Part shown: positions 17,140 to 25,458 of the stretch, one piece after another
Position numbering within the stretch: the stretch's first letter is position 1
Layout of the letters: each line of letters begins with the position of its first letter
DNA from: JAFLCL01 sp964502175
GTDB taxonomy: Bacteria > Myxococcota_A > Polyangia > Polyangiales > Sandaracinaceae
DNA: 64,000 nt
Reading direction: 5' to 3'
Assembly: GCA_964502175.1 (NCBI GenBank)
Contig: CAZCVE010000001.1
Coordinates: 124,001-188,000, forward strand
Program-made: the position numbers and the translations under genes
Notes under the pieces: model-generated
The model's database searches: none
What the model was told of the DNA's origin: nothing
Seen by the model: the letters and a program-made list of their open reading frames with translations, nothing else

Positions 17140-17633
17140 CGCCACGAGACGCGTGCGGCCGAGCTGTCGACGTACGTCCAGATCTCCGCCGCCTCGCCGA
17201 GCAGCGGGAGCGCGGGACGGTTCAGTCGCGAGGTCGCAGGGTCGTCTTCGAAGTCCTCACCGAGGTCAGGCACGAGGAAGCGCAGCGTGGGGTGCTCGAG
17301 GTAGGCGATGCCGTCAGGCCCGGTGAGGCGCGTGAGCGCGACGCCGTTCGCCGTGGCCTCGATCACCGCGCCCGCGCACCAGCCGAAGCCGGACGTGCAG
17401 AGACCGAGGACGACCGTCACACCCGTGAGGACGCCGCCGAGGACCGGGCGACCCGTGCGCGTGATCTGGATCGCGAGCGCGCCCAGCGACACGACGACCA
17501 CCGCGCCGCTCAGCGCCGTCACCGCCCCGCGCCCCCAGAGCGCCCACAGGAGGATCGCGAGGGTCGCGAGCGTGATCGAGGCGATGAGGAGCACCCTCGA
17601 TCGGCTCGCCCTCGTGCCCTTCTGATCCGTCAT
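17136..17633 (-). CDS. Small integral membrane protein, 165 aa
   Basis: Unknown family. Three hydrophobic segments (residues about 13-33, 38-57 and 63-92) are followed by a soluble C-terminal tail of about 70 residues containing D-L-G-E-D-F-E-D-D. It sits between the large ATPase/TPR regulator (13 bases upstream) and the hydrolase (ATGA overlap), so the three genes probably form one transcript. Confidence 0.75.
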   Translation of the reverse strand: MTDQKGTRASRSRVLLIASITLATLAILLWALWGRGAVTALSGAVVVVSLGALAIQITRTGRPVLGGVLTGVTVVLGLCTSGFGWCAGAVIEATANGVALTRLTGPDGIAYLEHPTLRFLVPDLGEDFEDDPATSRLNRPALPLLGEAAEIWTYVDSSAARVSWR

Positions 17634-17645
17634 GCGTTCTCTCGA

Positions 17646-20486
17646 TCAGCGCCGTTCCGGCGGGGTCGGGGTCGGCATCGGCGGACGCGCGGTGCTCGCG
17701 CCGAGGCCCGTCGGGACCACGCGCGCAGGCCGCGTCGCGAGGTAGTCGTCGCGCCAGACAGACGTCTCGAGGCCGGGCGCGAGGCGATAGCCGTCAGCCT
17801 CACGCACGATCAGATCCGCGAGGTCGCCGGCCTTTCGGAGCGTGGAGATCGCCGCGTAGACGCGGTTCGCGCCGGCGGTCGGGAGCATGCGCTCGTCGGG
17901 CCACACGCGCGCCACGAGGTCCGTCACGCTCGACGAAGCGCGCGCGTGCGCTGCGTCGGCGAGCGCGGCGAGCAACGCGAAGGGCCGCGGCCGGTTCGCG
18001 AGATCGATCCACGTGCCGTCGAGCGCGCGCACCGCGCGGCGATCGACGTCGATCACCAGCGCGCGACGTGACTCTCGATCGAGGCCGAGCGCGACCTCGA
18101 GGAGGCGACGACGCGAGCCCACGTCGAGCTCACGCAGCAGGCGACGCACGGCGACCCACACGTGCCACGGGATGCCGTAGCCGTCTTCGCCGCGGCTCGC
18201 CTCCGGCGCGCGCATCAGGCGCAGCGTCGCGCGCAGCCACGGCGTCGCGATCGCGTCGAGCTCGGCCGTCGCGAGGCGCCCCTCTCGGTGCGCGACGAGC
18301 AGCGCGTACACATCGACCGCGTGCCGCTGCGCGCTCGCGCTCGTGCCCACCAGCTCCTTCGCGCGCGCGAGCAGCGCGGGCGCGGCGCCTCGATCGACGA
18401 GCGCGAGGTGTGCGAGCGCCAGGCCGAGCTGGTTCGCGTGGGCGCCGTCGGTGCCGAGCACGTTGCGCGCGGACTCGAGGTGCTCGCGCGCGACGCTGAG
18501 CTCGCCGCGCTCGATCGCGAGGTTGCCTTCTTGCGCGCGGGCGACCGCGCCCATGAGGTGATCGCCCGCGCGATCGGCCACCTCGCGACCCCGGGCGTAC
18601 GCGACGCGCGCGCCCGCGTCGTCGCCGAGCGCGTGACGCACGTCGCCGAGATCGACCATCGCGACGACGATGTTCGTCGGGCTGCCCACGCCGTCGAGCG
18701 CCTCGAGCGAGGCGAGGAACTCGTCCTCCGCGGTCTCGAAGCGGAGCACCGTGGTGGCCGTGATCGCGACGTGCGTGCTCGCGATGCCGAGGCCCACACG
18801 ATCCTGCGCGGCGCGGAAGAGCCCGACCGCGCGACGACCATCCTCGAGGCGCACGGTGCGTGGCGTGCGCGATCGCTCCGAGGGCCAGTGCCCCGCGTGA
18901 ATGAGACAGAGGTTCGTGAGCACGATCGTCTCGAGCCGCGTGGCCCCCGTGCCGCGGATCACCTCGAGCGCGCGCGCGTACTCCTCCGCGGCCTCTTCGT
19001 ATCGCTCGCTCCACGCGAAGCCGTTGCCCACGCTGACGAGCGCACGACCGCGCACGCCGAGGTCTTCGCTCTCTGCGGCCTCCTGGAAGTGAGCGCGCGC
19101 TGCCGCGTAGTCGCGCTCGATGGCGAGCGCGTGTCGACCTCTCGCCATCGCGAGCTCGGCGCGCGCCGCGGGGCTCGCAGACGACACGAGGTGCGCTGCG
19201 CGATCGAGCGAGGCACGCGCTTCGTCGACGCGCGTCGCGCGCTCTGCGTTGCCCGCGCGCTCGATCGCGAGGCGCACGATCGACGACGCGGGCGGCGGAT
19301 CGAGGCGACGCGCGAGGCGCTCGAGACGCGCCAGCACGTCGTCGGACGTGCCCGTCCCGCGCGCACGTCCGGCCCCCGTCGTGAGACGCACGGCGTCGTC
19401 GACCAGCGACACGTCGAGCGCGTCCGTGCGCTCGACCCACGCGAGCGCTGCGTCGACGTCGGGCCCGAGAGAGGCGAGACGCGTGAGCGCAGCGTGCTCG
19501 CCGCGGAGCTCGTAGTCCGCGACGTGGGCGCTCACACGTCGCGCGACGTCTTCGACGTGACGACGCGACACCTCGGCTCGCTCTACGTCGCTCGCGCGCT
19601 CGAGCACCATGCGGCCGACGAGCACGGGCACGCGCAGTCGCACGCGCCCCGCCTCGTCGCGGTCGCTCTCGACGAGGCCCAGATCGATCAGCGAGCGCAT
19701 CGCGCCGAGCGCAGGTGATCCGACCGGCGGTGGATCGAGATCGGTGCGGAACGGTGATGCCTCGAGCAGGTGCGCGCGGGCGTCCGACGTCAGGCGACCG
19801 AGCATCGGCGCGAACGCGTCTCCGAGACGCCCGTGACGCGCCGGGCGCGGTCCCGACGCGCTCGCCGCGAATCCCGAGGGGCTCGCGAGCGCCGTCGCGA
19901 TGTCCGCCAGCGAGAGGACCAGCAGGTTCGACGCGATCATCTCGAGCACGAGCGGCAGACCCGACGACGCGACGAGCACGGCGCGCAGCGACACGAGGCC
20001 CGCTGCGTCGAGCACCGGCTCCGCGTCGAGCCGACGCGCGGCGGCGAGCAGGACACAGGCAGCGGGCGTGGCGAGCGCGGTCTCGTCGTCATCGCCGAGG
20101 CGCGGCACGGCGAGCGGCGCGAGACGCACGAGGCGGCCTTCGCCGATCCCTGCGGAGTGCGTGCCCGCAGAGAGGATCGACACGCCGCGGGCGCGCGCCT
20201 GCTGCGCCAGCGGCGCGAAGGTCGTCACCGTCTCGTCGTCGAGCTCGTCGACGAGCACCACGTCGCCCTCTTGCGCGTCCGCGAGCGAGCTCGCGTCACC
20301 CCACCGAGCGCGTCGCCGCTTGGACGCGAGCTCCGTCGCCACCGCGCGCAGCAGCGCTGTCTTTCCGACGCCCGGCAGGCCCCCGATCGAGAGCCAGCAC
20401 GGACCGCCGTCGAGCTCTTCGCGGATCCGCCCGAGCTCGGTCTCCCGCCCCACGAGCGGATCCGTCGCGCGCCTCGCCGTGGCCAT
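17646..20486 (-). CDS. STAND-type ATPase with TPR array and C-terminal winged helix
   Basis: About 946 aa from the ATG at 20486 (an in-frame upstream start adds 13 residues). The N-terminal NTPase module has Walker A G-G-L-P-G-V-G-K-T (K42) and a Walker-B-like V-V-L-V-D-E-L-D (D80-E81). The middle third is a long array of helical TPR-like repeats (recurrent A-R-x-x-L-x-x-A-x-x pattern with Y/A positions). The C-terminal ~90 residues read as an OmpR/SARP-type winged helix: R-P-R-P-F-A-L-L-A-A-L, then V-W-P-D-E, R-V-Y-A-A-I-S-T-L-R and D-G-Y-R-L. This looks like an AfsR/MalT-style signal-transduction ATPase regulator, but with the DNA-binding domain at the C-terminus. The inducer and targets are unknown; the first candidates are the genes downstream on the same strand. 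Confidence 0.85.
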   Translation of the reverse strand: MATARRATDPLVGRETELGRIREELDGGPCWLSIGGLPGVGKTALLRAVATELASKRRRARWGDASSLADAQEGDVVLVDELDDETVTTFAPLAQQARARGVSILSAGTHSAGIGEGRLVRLAPLAVPRLGDDDETALATPAACVLLAAARRLDAEPVLDAAGLVSLRAVLVASSGLPLVLEMIASNLLVLSLADIATALASPSGFAASASGPRPARHGRLGDAFAPMLGRLTSDARAHLLEASPFRTDLDPPPVGSPALGAMRSLIDLGLVESDRDEAGRVRLRVPVLVGRMVLERASDVERAEVSRRHVEDVARRVSAHVADYELRGEHAALTRLASLGPDVDAALAWVERTDALDVSLVDDAVRLTTGAGRARGTGTSDDVLARLERLARRLDPPPASSIVRLAIERAGNAERATRVDEARASLDRAAHLVSSASPAARAELAMARGRHALAIERDYAAARAHFQEAAESEDLGVRGRALVSVGNGFAWSERYEEAAEEYARALEVIRGTGATRLETIVLTNLCLIHAGHWPSERSRTPRTVRLEDGRRAVGLFRAAQDRVGLGIASTHVAITATTVLRFETAEDEFLASLEALDGVGSPTNIVVAMVDLGDVRHALGDDAGARVAYARGREVADRAGDHLMGAVARAQEGNLAIERGELSVAREHLESARNVLGTDGAHANQLGLALAHLALVDRGAAPALLARAKELVGTSASAQRHAVDVYALLVAHREGRLATAELDAIATPWLRATLRLMRAPEASRGEDGYGIPWHVWVAVRRLLRELDVGSRRRLLEVALGLDRESRRALVIDVDRRAVRALDGTWIDLANRPRPFALLAALADAAHARASSSVTDLVARVWPDERMLPTAGANRVYAAISTLRKAGDLADLIVREADGYRLAPGLETSVWRDDYLATRPARVVPTGLGASTARPPMPTPTPPERR

Positions 20487-20644
20487 CCGCGCAAGTGTCC
20501 ATGGATGGGGTCGCCGCGTCAGCACCCGAATTTCAGATCGCGGCTCGTTGTTTCAGATCGATTCGGAGCCGTGGATTGCGTGGGCTCGCCATCCTCGCCG
20601 TCAGGACCACGTGCGGCAACGTCGCCGCGGCAAGGGAGAGGGAC

Positions 20645-21532
20645 ATGAAGACGATTCGCTCGAGGTCGGATGTTCGTCCGACGCATCTCGTCATGCTCGT
20701 GATCGTTCTGCTGGTCGCCCTCGCGGGCATCGGCTGCGGACGCGGCCGCTTGATGACCGGACAGACGACCGCCGCGGGCGCGGTGGTCACGTACTCCGCG
20801 CCGACGCAGGTGATCGTCGCGCCCGGAGCGACCGACGAAGGCGCCATGCGCGCCGCGCTCGCGCGCACCTTCGAGCGTGAGCACTGGGTCATCACGAGCG
20901 CCGACGGCACCGCGTTCACCGCGCGCCGCGAGCACCGTCAGCTCGTGCTGCAGATCGGCGTGACCGTGCGCGGCACCGAGGGTGTCGAGGTGGCCTACAT
21001 CGACTCGAGCAACATGCCGATCGAGTCGCCGGTCGCGTCGCGTCGCTACGACACGTGGGTTCGCGAGCTCGGCAACGCGCTCGTCGACGAGGTGGATCGT
21101 CCGCGCCGCGACGCCGAGGAGCTCGCGCGTCAGCAGCGCGAACAGCAGGAGCGCATCGCTCGCCAGGCCGCGGAGGAGCAGGCGCGACGCGACCGCGCAG
21201 CGACGGCCAGCGCACCCAGCACCACCGTGTGGGTCAGCGGTCCGGGTGCGAGCGCGACCGTCAGCGCGCCGGGTGCGAGCGCGGGCGTCAGCGCACCGGG
21301 GGCCAGCGCGAGCGTCAGCACACCGGGGGCCAGCGTGTGGGTCGGCGGCCCCGGCGGCAGCGCGTCGGTCTCGGGCGGTGGCGGCAGCGCGACCGTCAGC
21401 GGCGGCAGCACCACCGTCACGGGCACGAGTGGAAGCGCGACCGTCAGCGGCAGTGCCTCGATCCACGTGAGCACGCCCGCCGCGAGCGCGTCGGTCACCG
21501 CGACCGACGACGACGCGTGGGGCGACGAGTAG
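20645..21532 (+). CDS. Lipoprotein with Gly/Ala/Ser/Val repeat tail
   Basis: A 295-aa lipoprotein: a good ribosome binding site (GGGAGAGG) precedes the ATG, and the hydrophobic segment ends in L-A-G-I-G-C. Residues ~40-150 form a compact domain of unknown family, followed by a charged Arg/Glu/Gln helix (residues ~150-190, A-R-Q-Q-R-E-Q-Q-E-R), probably a coiled coil. The tail consists of short imperfect repeats of the type G-A-S-A-x-V-S-x-P and G-G-S-A-T-V-S, plausibly a flexible or beta-roll surface stalk. Divergent from the ATPase regulator. It may be surface-displayed; no function can be assigned. Confidence 0.8.
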   Translation: MKTIRSRSDVRPTHLVMLVIVLLVALAGIGCGRGRLMTGQTTAAGAVVTYSAPTQVIVAPGATDEGAMRAALARTFEREHWVITSADGTAFTARREHRQLVLQIGVTVRGTEGVEVAYIDSSNMPIESPVASRRYDTWVRELGNALVDEVDRPRRDAEELARQQREQQERIARQAAEEQARRDRAATASAPSTTVWVSGPGASATVSAPGASAGVSAPGASASVSTPGASVWVGGPGGSASVSGGGGSATVSGGSTTVTGTSGSATVSGSASIHVSTPAASASVTATDDDAWGDE

Positions 21533-21619
21533 TCGCCACTTTCGAACCTCCCCGCTCGCGAGCACGCGACAGCCGCGTACGCGATGCCCCGACACGTCAC
21601 GACATCCAACGAGGAAGCC

Positions 21620-22822
21620 ATGAGTCAGCGATCCAGGTCTCTCCGCTCCGTCTCCATCACGCTCACGGGCGCCGCCGCGCTCGCGACATCGATCCTCGCG
21701 CCCGCCGCGCACGCACAGAGCGCGGCGGCGATCGCAGACGTCGTCGATCAGCGCCTCGACCTCGCGCAGACCGCGATCGCCGCGTGCGACGCGTCGCAAG
21801 CCGCACAGCCGCGCCCGACCGAGCCGCTGCGCCTCGAGGTCGCGTACTCGGGCAGGCGCGTCTCGGTGAGCGCGATCGGCACCAGCGCCGCGCCGGGATG
21901 GCGACGCTGCGTCGAAGAGGCGGTGCTCGCGGCGGTCCCCGTCGGGGCGCTCGAAGCGGCAGGTGTTCCGCGTCAGCCCGGGACGGTCACGGTGAGCGTC
22001 GCGCTCGGCGCGCCGAGCGTCACGACGCAGCCCGCGGCACAGCCTCCCTACGCGGTCGGACAGCGCGTGACGGTGCAGTGGGGAGCGAGCTGGTACCCCG
22101 CGACGGTCGTGCGCGTGGAGAGCATGTCGTCGTTCATGATCCGCTACGAAGGTTGGTCGTCGGACGAGGTGGTCGGTCTCGATCGCATCCGCATCCGCGA
22201 CGGCGAGACAGCGCCGCCCGCGCCGCAGCCGACGGTCACACCGGGCACGCCCGCCCGCTTCACCGTCGAGCGACCGGCCGTCGTCACGCCGCAGATCGTC
22301 GTCGTCACACCGCCGCAGGTCGTCGTGACGCCGCCGCCTGCCGTCGTGAACCTCGTGGTGAACGGCAACTTCGAGTCGCCGCAGGTCCCGACCGGGAACA
22401 TCGCGATCACGCCCGCGCTCCCGGGTTGGCGCGTGGTGGGCAGCAGCGGCGCCGAGGTGCAGGCCAACGTCGCGGGCGCGCCCGCAGAAGGCCGTCAGCA
22501 CGTCGAGCTCGACGGCGACAGGCCGACGTCGATCGCGCAGGACATCCCGACGCGGCCCGGCCAGCGCTACGAGCTCTCGCTCTCGTTCGCCGCGCGACCC
22601 GGCTCGACGCGCGCGAGCAACCGCCTGCTCATCGTCTGGGGCGGACAGGTCGTCGCGCGCGTCGACGCCGACGGCACCGGCCAGACGCGCACCAACTGGG
22701 TGACCGTCACGCAGTTCGTCACGGCGACCGGGCGCCGCACGACGCTCGAGCTCCGCGACGAGGGCACCGCCGACACGCTCGGCACCTACGTCGACGACGT
22801 CCGCGTGATCGTCTCTCCCTGA
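21620..22822 (+). CDS. Secreted protein with Tudor-like and DUF642-like domains
   Basis: A 400-aa protein starting at 21620 with GAGGAAG just upstream. Signal peptide with cleavage after A-H-A (residue 32). Residues ~35-130 resemble a TonB-C-like strand/helix unit (G-W-R-R-C-V-E-E-A-V). Residues ~144-190 match the Tudor-knot/agenet pattern (Y-A-V-G-Q-R-V-T-V-Q-W then W-Y-P-A-T-V-V-R-V and I-R-Y-E-G-W-S-S-D-E-V-V). A Pro/Val/Thr-rich linker leads to a DUF642-type galactose-binding-like domain (N-L-V-V-N-G-N-F-E-S-P, P-G-W-R-V-V, Y-V-D-D-V-R-V) at 244-400, a fold known from plant cell-wall proteins. Probably a periplasmic or extracellular carbohydrate-associated protein. Confidence 0.8.
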   Translation: MSQRSRSLRSVSITLTGAAALATSILAPAAHAQSAAAIADVVDQRLDLAQTAIAACDASQAAQPRPTEPLRLEVAYSGRRVSVSAIGTSAAPGWRRCVEEAVLAAVPVGALEAAGVPRQPGTVTVSVALGAPSVTTQPAAQPPYAVGQRVTVQWGASWYPATVVRVESMSSFMIRYEGWSSDEVVGLDRIRIRDGETAPPAPQPTVTPGTPARFTVERPAVVTPQIVVVTPPQVVVTPPPAVVNLVVNGNFESPQVPTGNIAITPALPGWRVVGSSGAEVQANVAGAPAEGRQHVELDGDRPTSIAQDIPTRPGQRYELSLSFAARPGSTRASNRLLIVWGGQVVARVDADGTGQTRTNWVTVTQFVTATGRRTTLELRDEGTADTLGTYVDDVRVIVSP

Positions 22823-22930
22823 CCCACCTCGGTCTTGCTTCGGTCGCGCGCAGGAGCCGCTCGGTTCCTGCGCGCGACCGTTCATGCGTCTCGGGCCTCG
22901 TGAGCGCGCGCGGGCGCGCACGCTCTCCCG

Positions 22931-23572
22931 ATGCTCGATCCGAAGCGCGCGTTCGATCTCGCGGCCAGCGCCCTCGCGGCCGTCGTGTTCGCCCCGGTCC
23001 TGCCGATCCTCGCGGCGGCGATCGCGATCGACGACGGGCTCCCGTTCCTCTTCGAGCAGGAGCGGATCGGTTGTGATCGCAAGGCGTTTCGCGTACTCAA
23101 GCTCCGCACGATGCGCGACGGACGCGTCACGCGCGCAGGTCGCTGGCTGCGCGCCACGGGCCTCGACGAGCTGCCGCAGTTCGTGAACGTGGTGCGCGGT
23201 GAGATGTCGGTCGTCGGTCCGCGGCCGCTCACCACGGACGACCTCGCGCGCCTCGGCTGGGACGCGGCCGCGCACGATCGCCGCTTCACGGTGAGGCCGG
23301 GGATCGTCGGCCTCGCGCAGGTGATCGGTGGCCGCACGGCGCGGCACACCGCGAAGCTCGACGCGCTCTACGCGCGACGTGCCTCGCTCGCGGTCGACGC
23401 GTCGATGGTCGCGCTCGGCTTCGTCTCGAACGTCGTCGGCAAGACGCGCATGCGCGCGCTTCGTCGCCTCGTGCTCGGTCTCAGCACCCGACCGCTCACC
23501 ACGAGGCGCCGACCGCTCGCGAGGCGCGCGCCTTCGGTCGACGCGAGCGCCGCGCAGAGTGGTCTCGCATGA
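22931..23572 (+). CDS. Bacterial sugar transferase (phosphoglycosyl transferase)
   Basis: A 213-aa monotopic phosphoglycosyl transferase of the PglC/WbaP catalytic-domain type, transferring a sugar-1-phosphate to polyprenyl phosphate as the first step of repeat-unit assembly. Seen: an N-terminal reentrant hydrophobic helix (residues 8-32), F-R-V-L-K-L-R-T-M, L-R-A-T-G-L-D-E-L-P-Q-F (the D-E pair), V-R-G-E-M-S-V-V-G-P-R-P and R-P-G-I-V-G-L-A-Q-V. It lacks the N-terminal multi-helix domain of long WbaP enzymes. The start codon of the radical SAM gene overlaps its stop (ATGA), so the two are coupled. Confidence 0.92.
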   Translation: MLDPKRAFDLAASALAAVVFAPVLPILAAAIAIDDGLPFLFEQERIGCDRKAFRVLKLRTMRDGRVTRAGRWLRATGLDELPQFVNVVRGEMSVVGPRPLTTDDLARLGWDAAAHDRRFTVRPGIVGLAQVIGGRTARHTAKLDALYARRASLAVDASMVALGFVSNVVGKTRMRALRRLVLGLSTRPLTTRRRPLARRAPSVDASAAQSGLA

Positions 23573-25215
23573 CCCACATCGACGCCGACGAGCCGTTCCG
23601 CACCTTCGTGAAGCCGCCCGTCGTGCCGCGCGCGATGCGCGAGCCGCCGACGCTCGACGACACGCCCGCGCAGGGCGTCCGCGCACGACACGCGCTCCTG
23701 ATCAACCCGTTCTACGCGAAGGATCCGCACGCGAGCTACGGCAAGCACGCGCTCACGCCGACGCTCGCGCTCACGAGCGTCGCGGCCGCCACGCCCGAGC
23801 GGTGGAGCGTCGAGATCTTCGACGAGAACCTCTTGCTCGGCGCGCCCCCGAGCGATCCGTGCCCCGAGGTCGTCGGCATCAGCGTGCACCTCACGTTCGC
23901 CGAGCGCGCGTACACGCTCGCGCGTCACTACCGAGCGCGCGGCGCGAAGGTGATCCTCGGCGGCCTCCACGTGATCTCGTGCCCCGACGAGTGCGCGCCT
24001 CACGCGGACGCGCTCGCGATCGGCGAAGGCGTCGCGGTGTGGGCGCGCATCCTCCGCGACGTCGAGGCCGGCGCGCTCGCGCCTCGCTACCACGCGGACT
24101 TCGACGGCGACTACACGAGCGAGCCCGCGCCGCGCCGCGATCTCTTGCCGCGCGAGTCGTTCCTCACGACGACGTCGCTCAACGCGACGCGCGGCTGCCA
24201 CAACCGCTGCGAGTTCTGCTACCTCGCGACCGACGGCCTGCGCATGCCGTACCGCATGCGACGTCCCGCCCAGATCGCCGACGAGATCACGCGCGACGGT
24301 CAGCCCTACGCGGTGTTCACCGACAACAACCTCGGCTCGAACCGCGGCTACCTGCGCGCGCTCTGCAAGGAGATCGAGCCGCTCGGTGTGATCTGGAGCG
24401 CGGCCGTGTCGATCGACGTCACCGACGATCCGAGCCTCGTGCGCGCGATGGCGCTCTCGGGCTGCACCGGTGTGTTCATCGGCTTCGAGTCGCTCACCGA
24501 CGAGAACCTGCGTCATGCGCGGAAGAAGACGCCGCGCGCCGAGGACTACGCGCGCCGCGTGCGCTTGCTGCACGAGCACGGCATCCAGGTGAACGGCAGC
24601 TTCGTCGTGGGCTTCGATCACGATCGAAAGGACTGCTTCGCGACGCTCGCCGAGTGGGTCATCGACGCGCGCCTCGAGTCGGCGACGTTCCACATCCTCA
24701 CGCCCTACCCCGGCACGCCGCTCTTCGCCGACATGGAGCGCGAGGGGCGCCTCTTGCATCGCGACTGGTCTCGCTACGACACGGCGCACACGGTGTTTCG
24801 TCCGAAGCACATGAGCCCCGAGGAGCTCGATCACGGCTACGGCTGGCTCTACCAGCGCGTGTTCGAGCTGGATGCGGTGTGGGCGCGCAGGCCCACCGAC
24901 GTACGCGCGGTGCCCGGCTATCTGGCGATGAGCTGGCTCTACAAGAAGAACAACGCGCTCTGGCATCGCCTCATCGAGAACCGCCTCGTGCGACGCGCGT
25001 GGAACCCGCTCGTCGAGCTCACGCGCCGACGACACCAACATTTCCGCGCGGAGCTGCGCGCACGCGACGCGAGCGATCCGTTCGCGCCGCGCGACGAGAT
25101 GCCGCTCCCCAAGCACCTCGCGCCGAGCACGTCGTTCGCGCCGGTGCGCGTCGCGCCCATCGCGCAGCCCGTCGAAGGAAGACGCGCGCTGACCGTCATC
25201 CCAGCCGGCGTGTGA
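23569..25215 (+). CDS. B12-binding-type radical SAM protein
   Basis: A 548-aa radical SAM enzyme with an N-terminal cobalamin-binding-like Rossmann region (H-A-L-L-I-N-P-F-Y, then V-V-G-I-S-V-H-L-T-F and V-I-L-G-G-L-H) and the 4Fe-4S motif C210-x3-C214-x2-C217 (R-G-C-H-N-R-C-E-F-C). Later motifs include S-G-C-T-G-V-F-I-G-F-E-S and H-G-I-Q-V-N-G-S-F-V-V-G-F-D, typical of hopanoid-, bacteriochlorophyll- and natural-product-modifying B12 radical SAM methylases. The canonical B12-His motif (DxHxxG) is not obvious, so cobalamin dependence is uncertain. Coupled to the phosphoglycosyl transferase, which may indicate modification of an envelope lipid or glycolipid; the substrate is unknown. Confidence 0.88.
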   Translation: MTHIDADEPFRTFVKPPVVPRAMREPPTLDDTPAQGVRARHALLINPFYAKDPHASYGKHALTPTLALTSVAAATPERWSVEIFDENLLLGAPPSDPCPEVVGISVHLTFAERAYTLARHYRARGAKVILGGLHVISCPDECAPHADALAIGEGVAVWARILRDVEAGALAPRYHADFDGDYTSEPAPRRDLLPRESFLTTTSLNATRGCHNRCEFCYLATDGLRMPYRMRRPAQIADEITRDGQPYAVFTDNNLGSNRGYLRALCKEIEPLGVIWSAAVSIDVTDDPSLVRAMALSGCTGVFIGFESLTDENLRHARKKTPRAEDYARRVRLLHEHGIQVNGSFVVGFDHDRKDCFATLAEWVIDARLESATFHILTPYPGTPLFADMEREGRLLHRDWSRYDTAHTVFRPKHMSPEELDHGYGWLYQRVFELDAVWARRPTDVRAVPGYLAMSWLYKKNNALWHRLIENRLVRRAWNPLVELTRRRHQHFRAELRARDASDPFAPRDEMPLPKHLAPSTSFAPVRVAPIAQPVEGRRALTVIPAGV

Positions 25216-25396
25216 GGATCGCCGCGCGAGCTCATCCTCGTGGGCGTCGACGTCCGAGCGGCATTGCAAAGAACGAACGCCGTGAGGGGCACCGGATTGC
25301 GGCTCGTCGTCGTCGCGGAACACCCGCCGGACAGCGTCGTACGCGGGGAGTGCATGTCACCGCGCGGGCTCGTGAGATCACGACCGCCGTCGGCTA

Positions 25397-25420
25397 CGCC
25401 CGCGTCACCGGTCGCGGGCG
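25397..25420. terminator. Hairpin between convergent genes
   Basis: CGCCCGCG and CGCGGGCG form a perfect 8-bp stem with an 8-base loop, between the ends of the radical SAM gene (25215) and the convergent HExxH gene (25459). A second stem (GCGGAC at 25439-25444 with GTCCGC at 25450-25455) lies directly after the latter's stop. No T-tracts; plausible but unproven termination region. No gene is evident in 25216-25458. Confidence 0.45.
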
Positions 25421-25458
25421 GAGCGCGTCGTCCAAGCTGCGGACAGTGCGTCCGCGAC

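Noticed and set aside
20519..23686. Very long minus-strand open frame of 1,055 codons
   Set aside because: Arg/Glu/His-rich shadow antisense to four recognisable plus-strand genes.
25397..25455. Rho-independent terminators
   Set aside because: Stems are strong but no U-tract follows on either strand; kept only as candidate termination structures.
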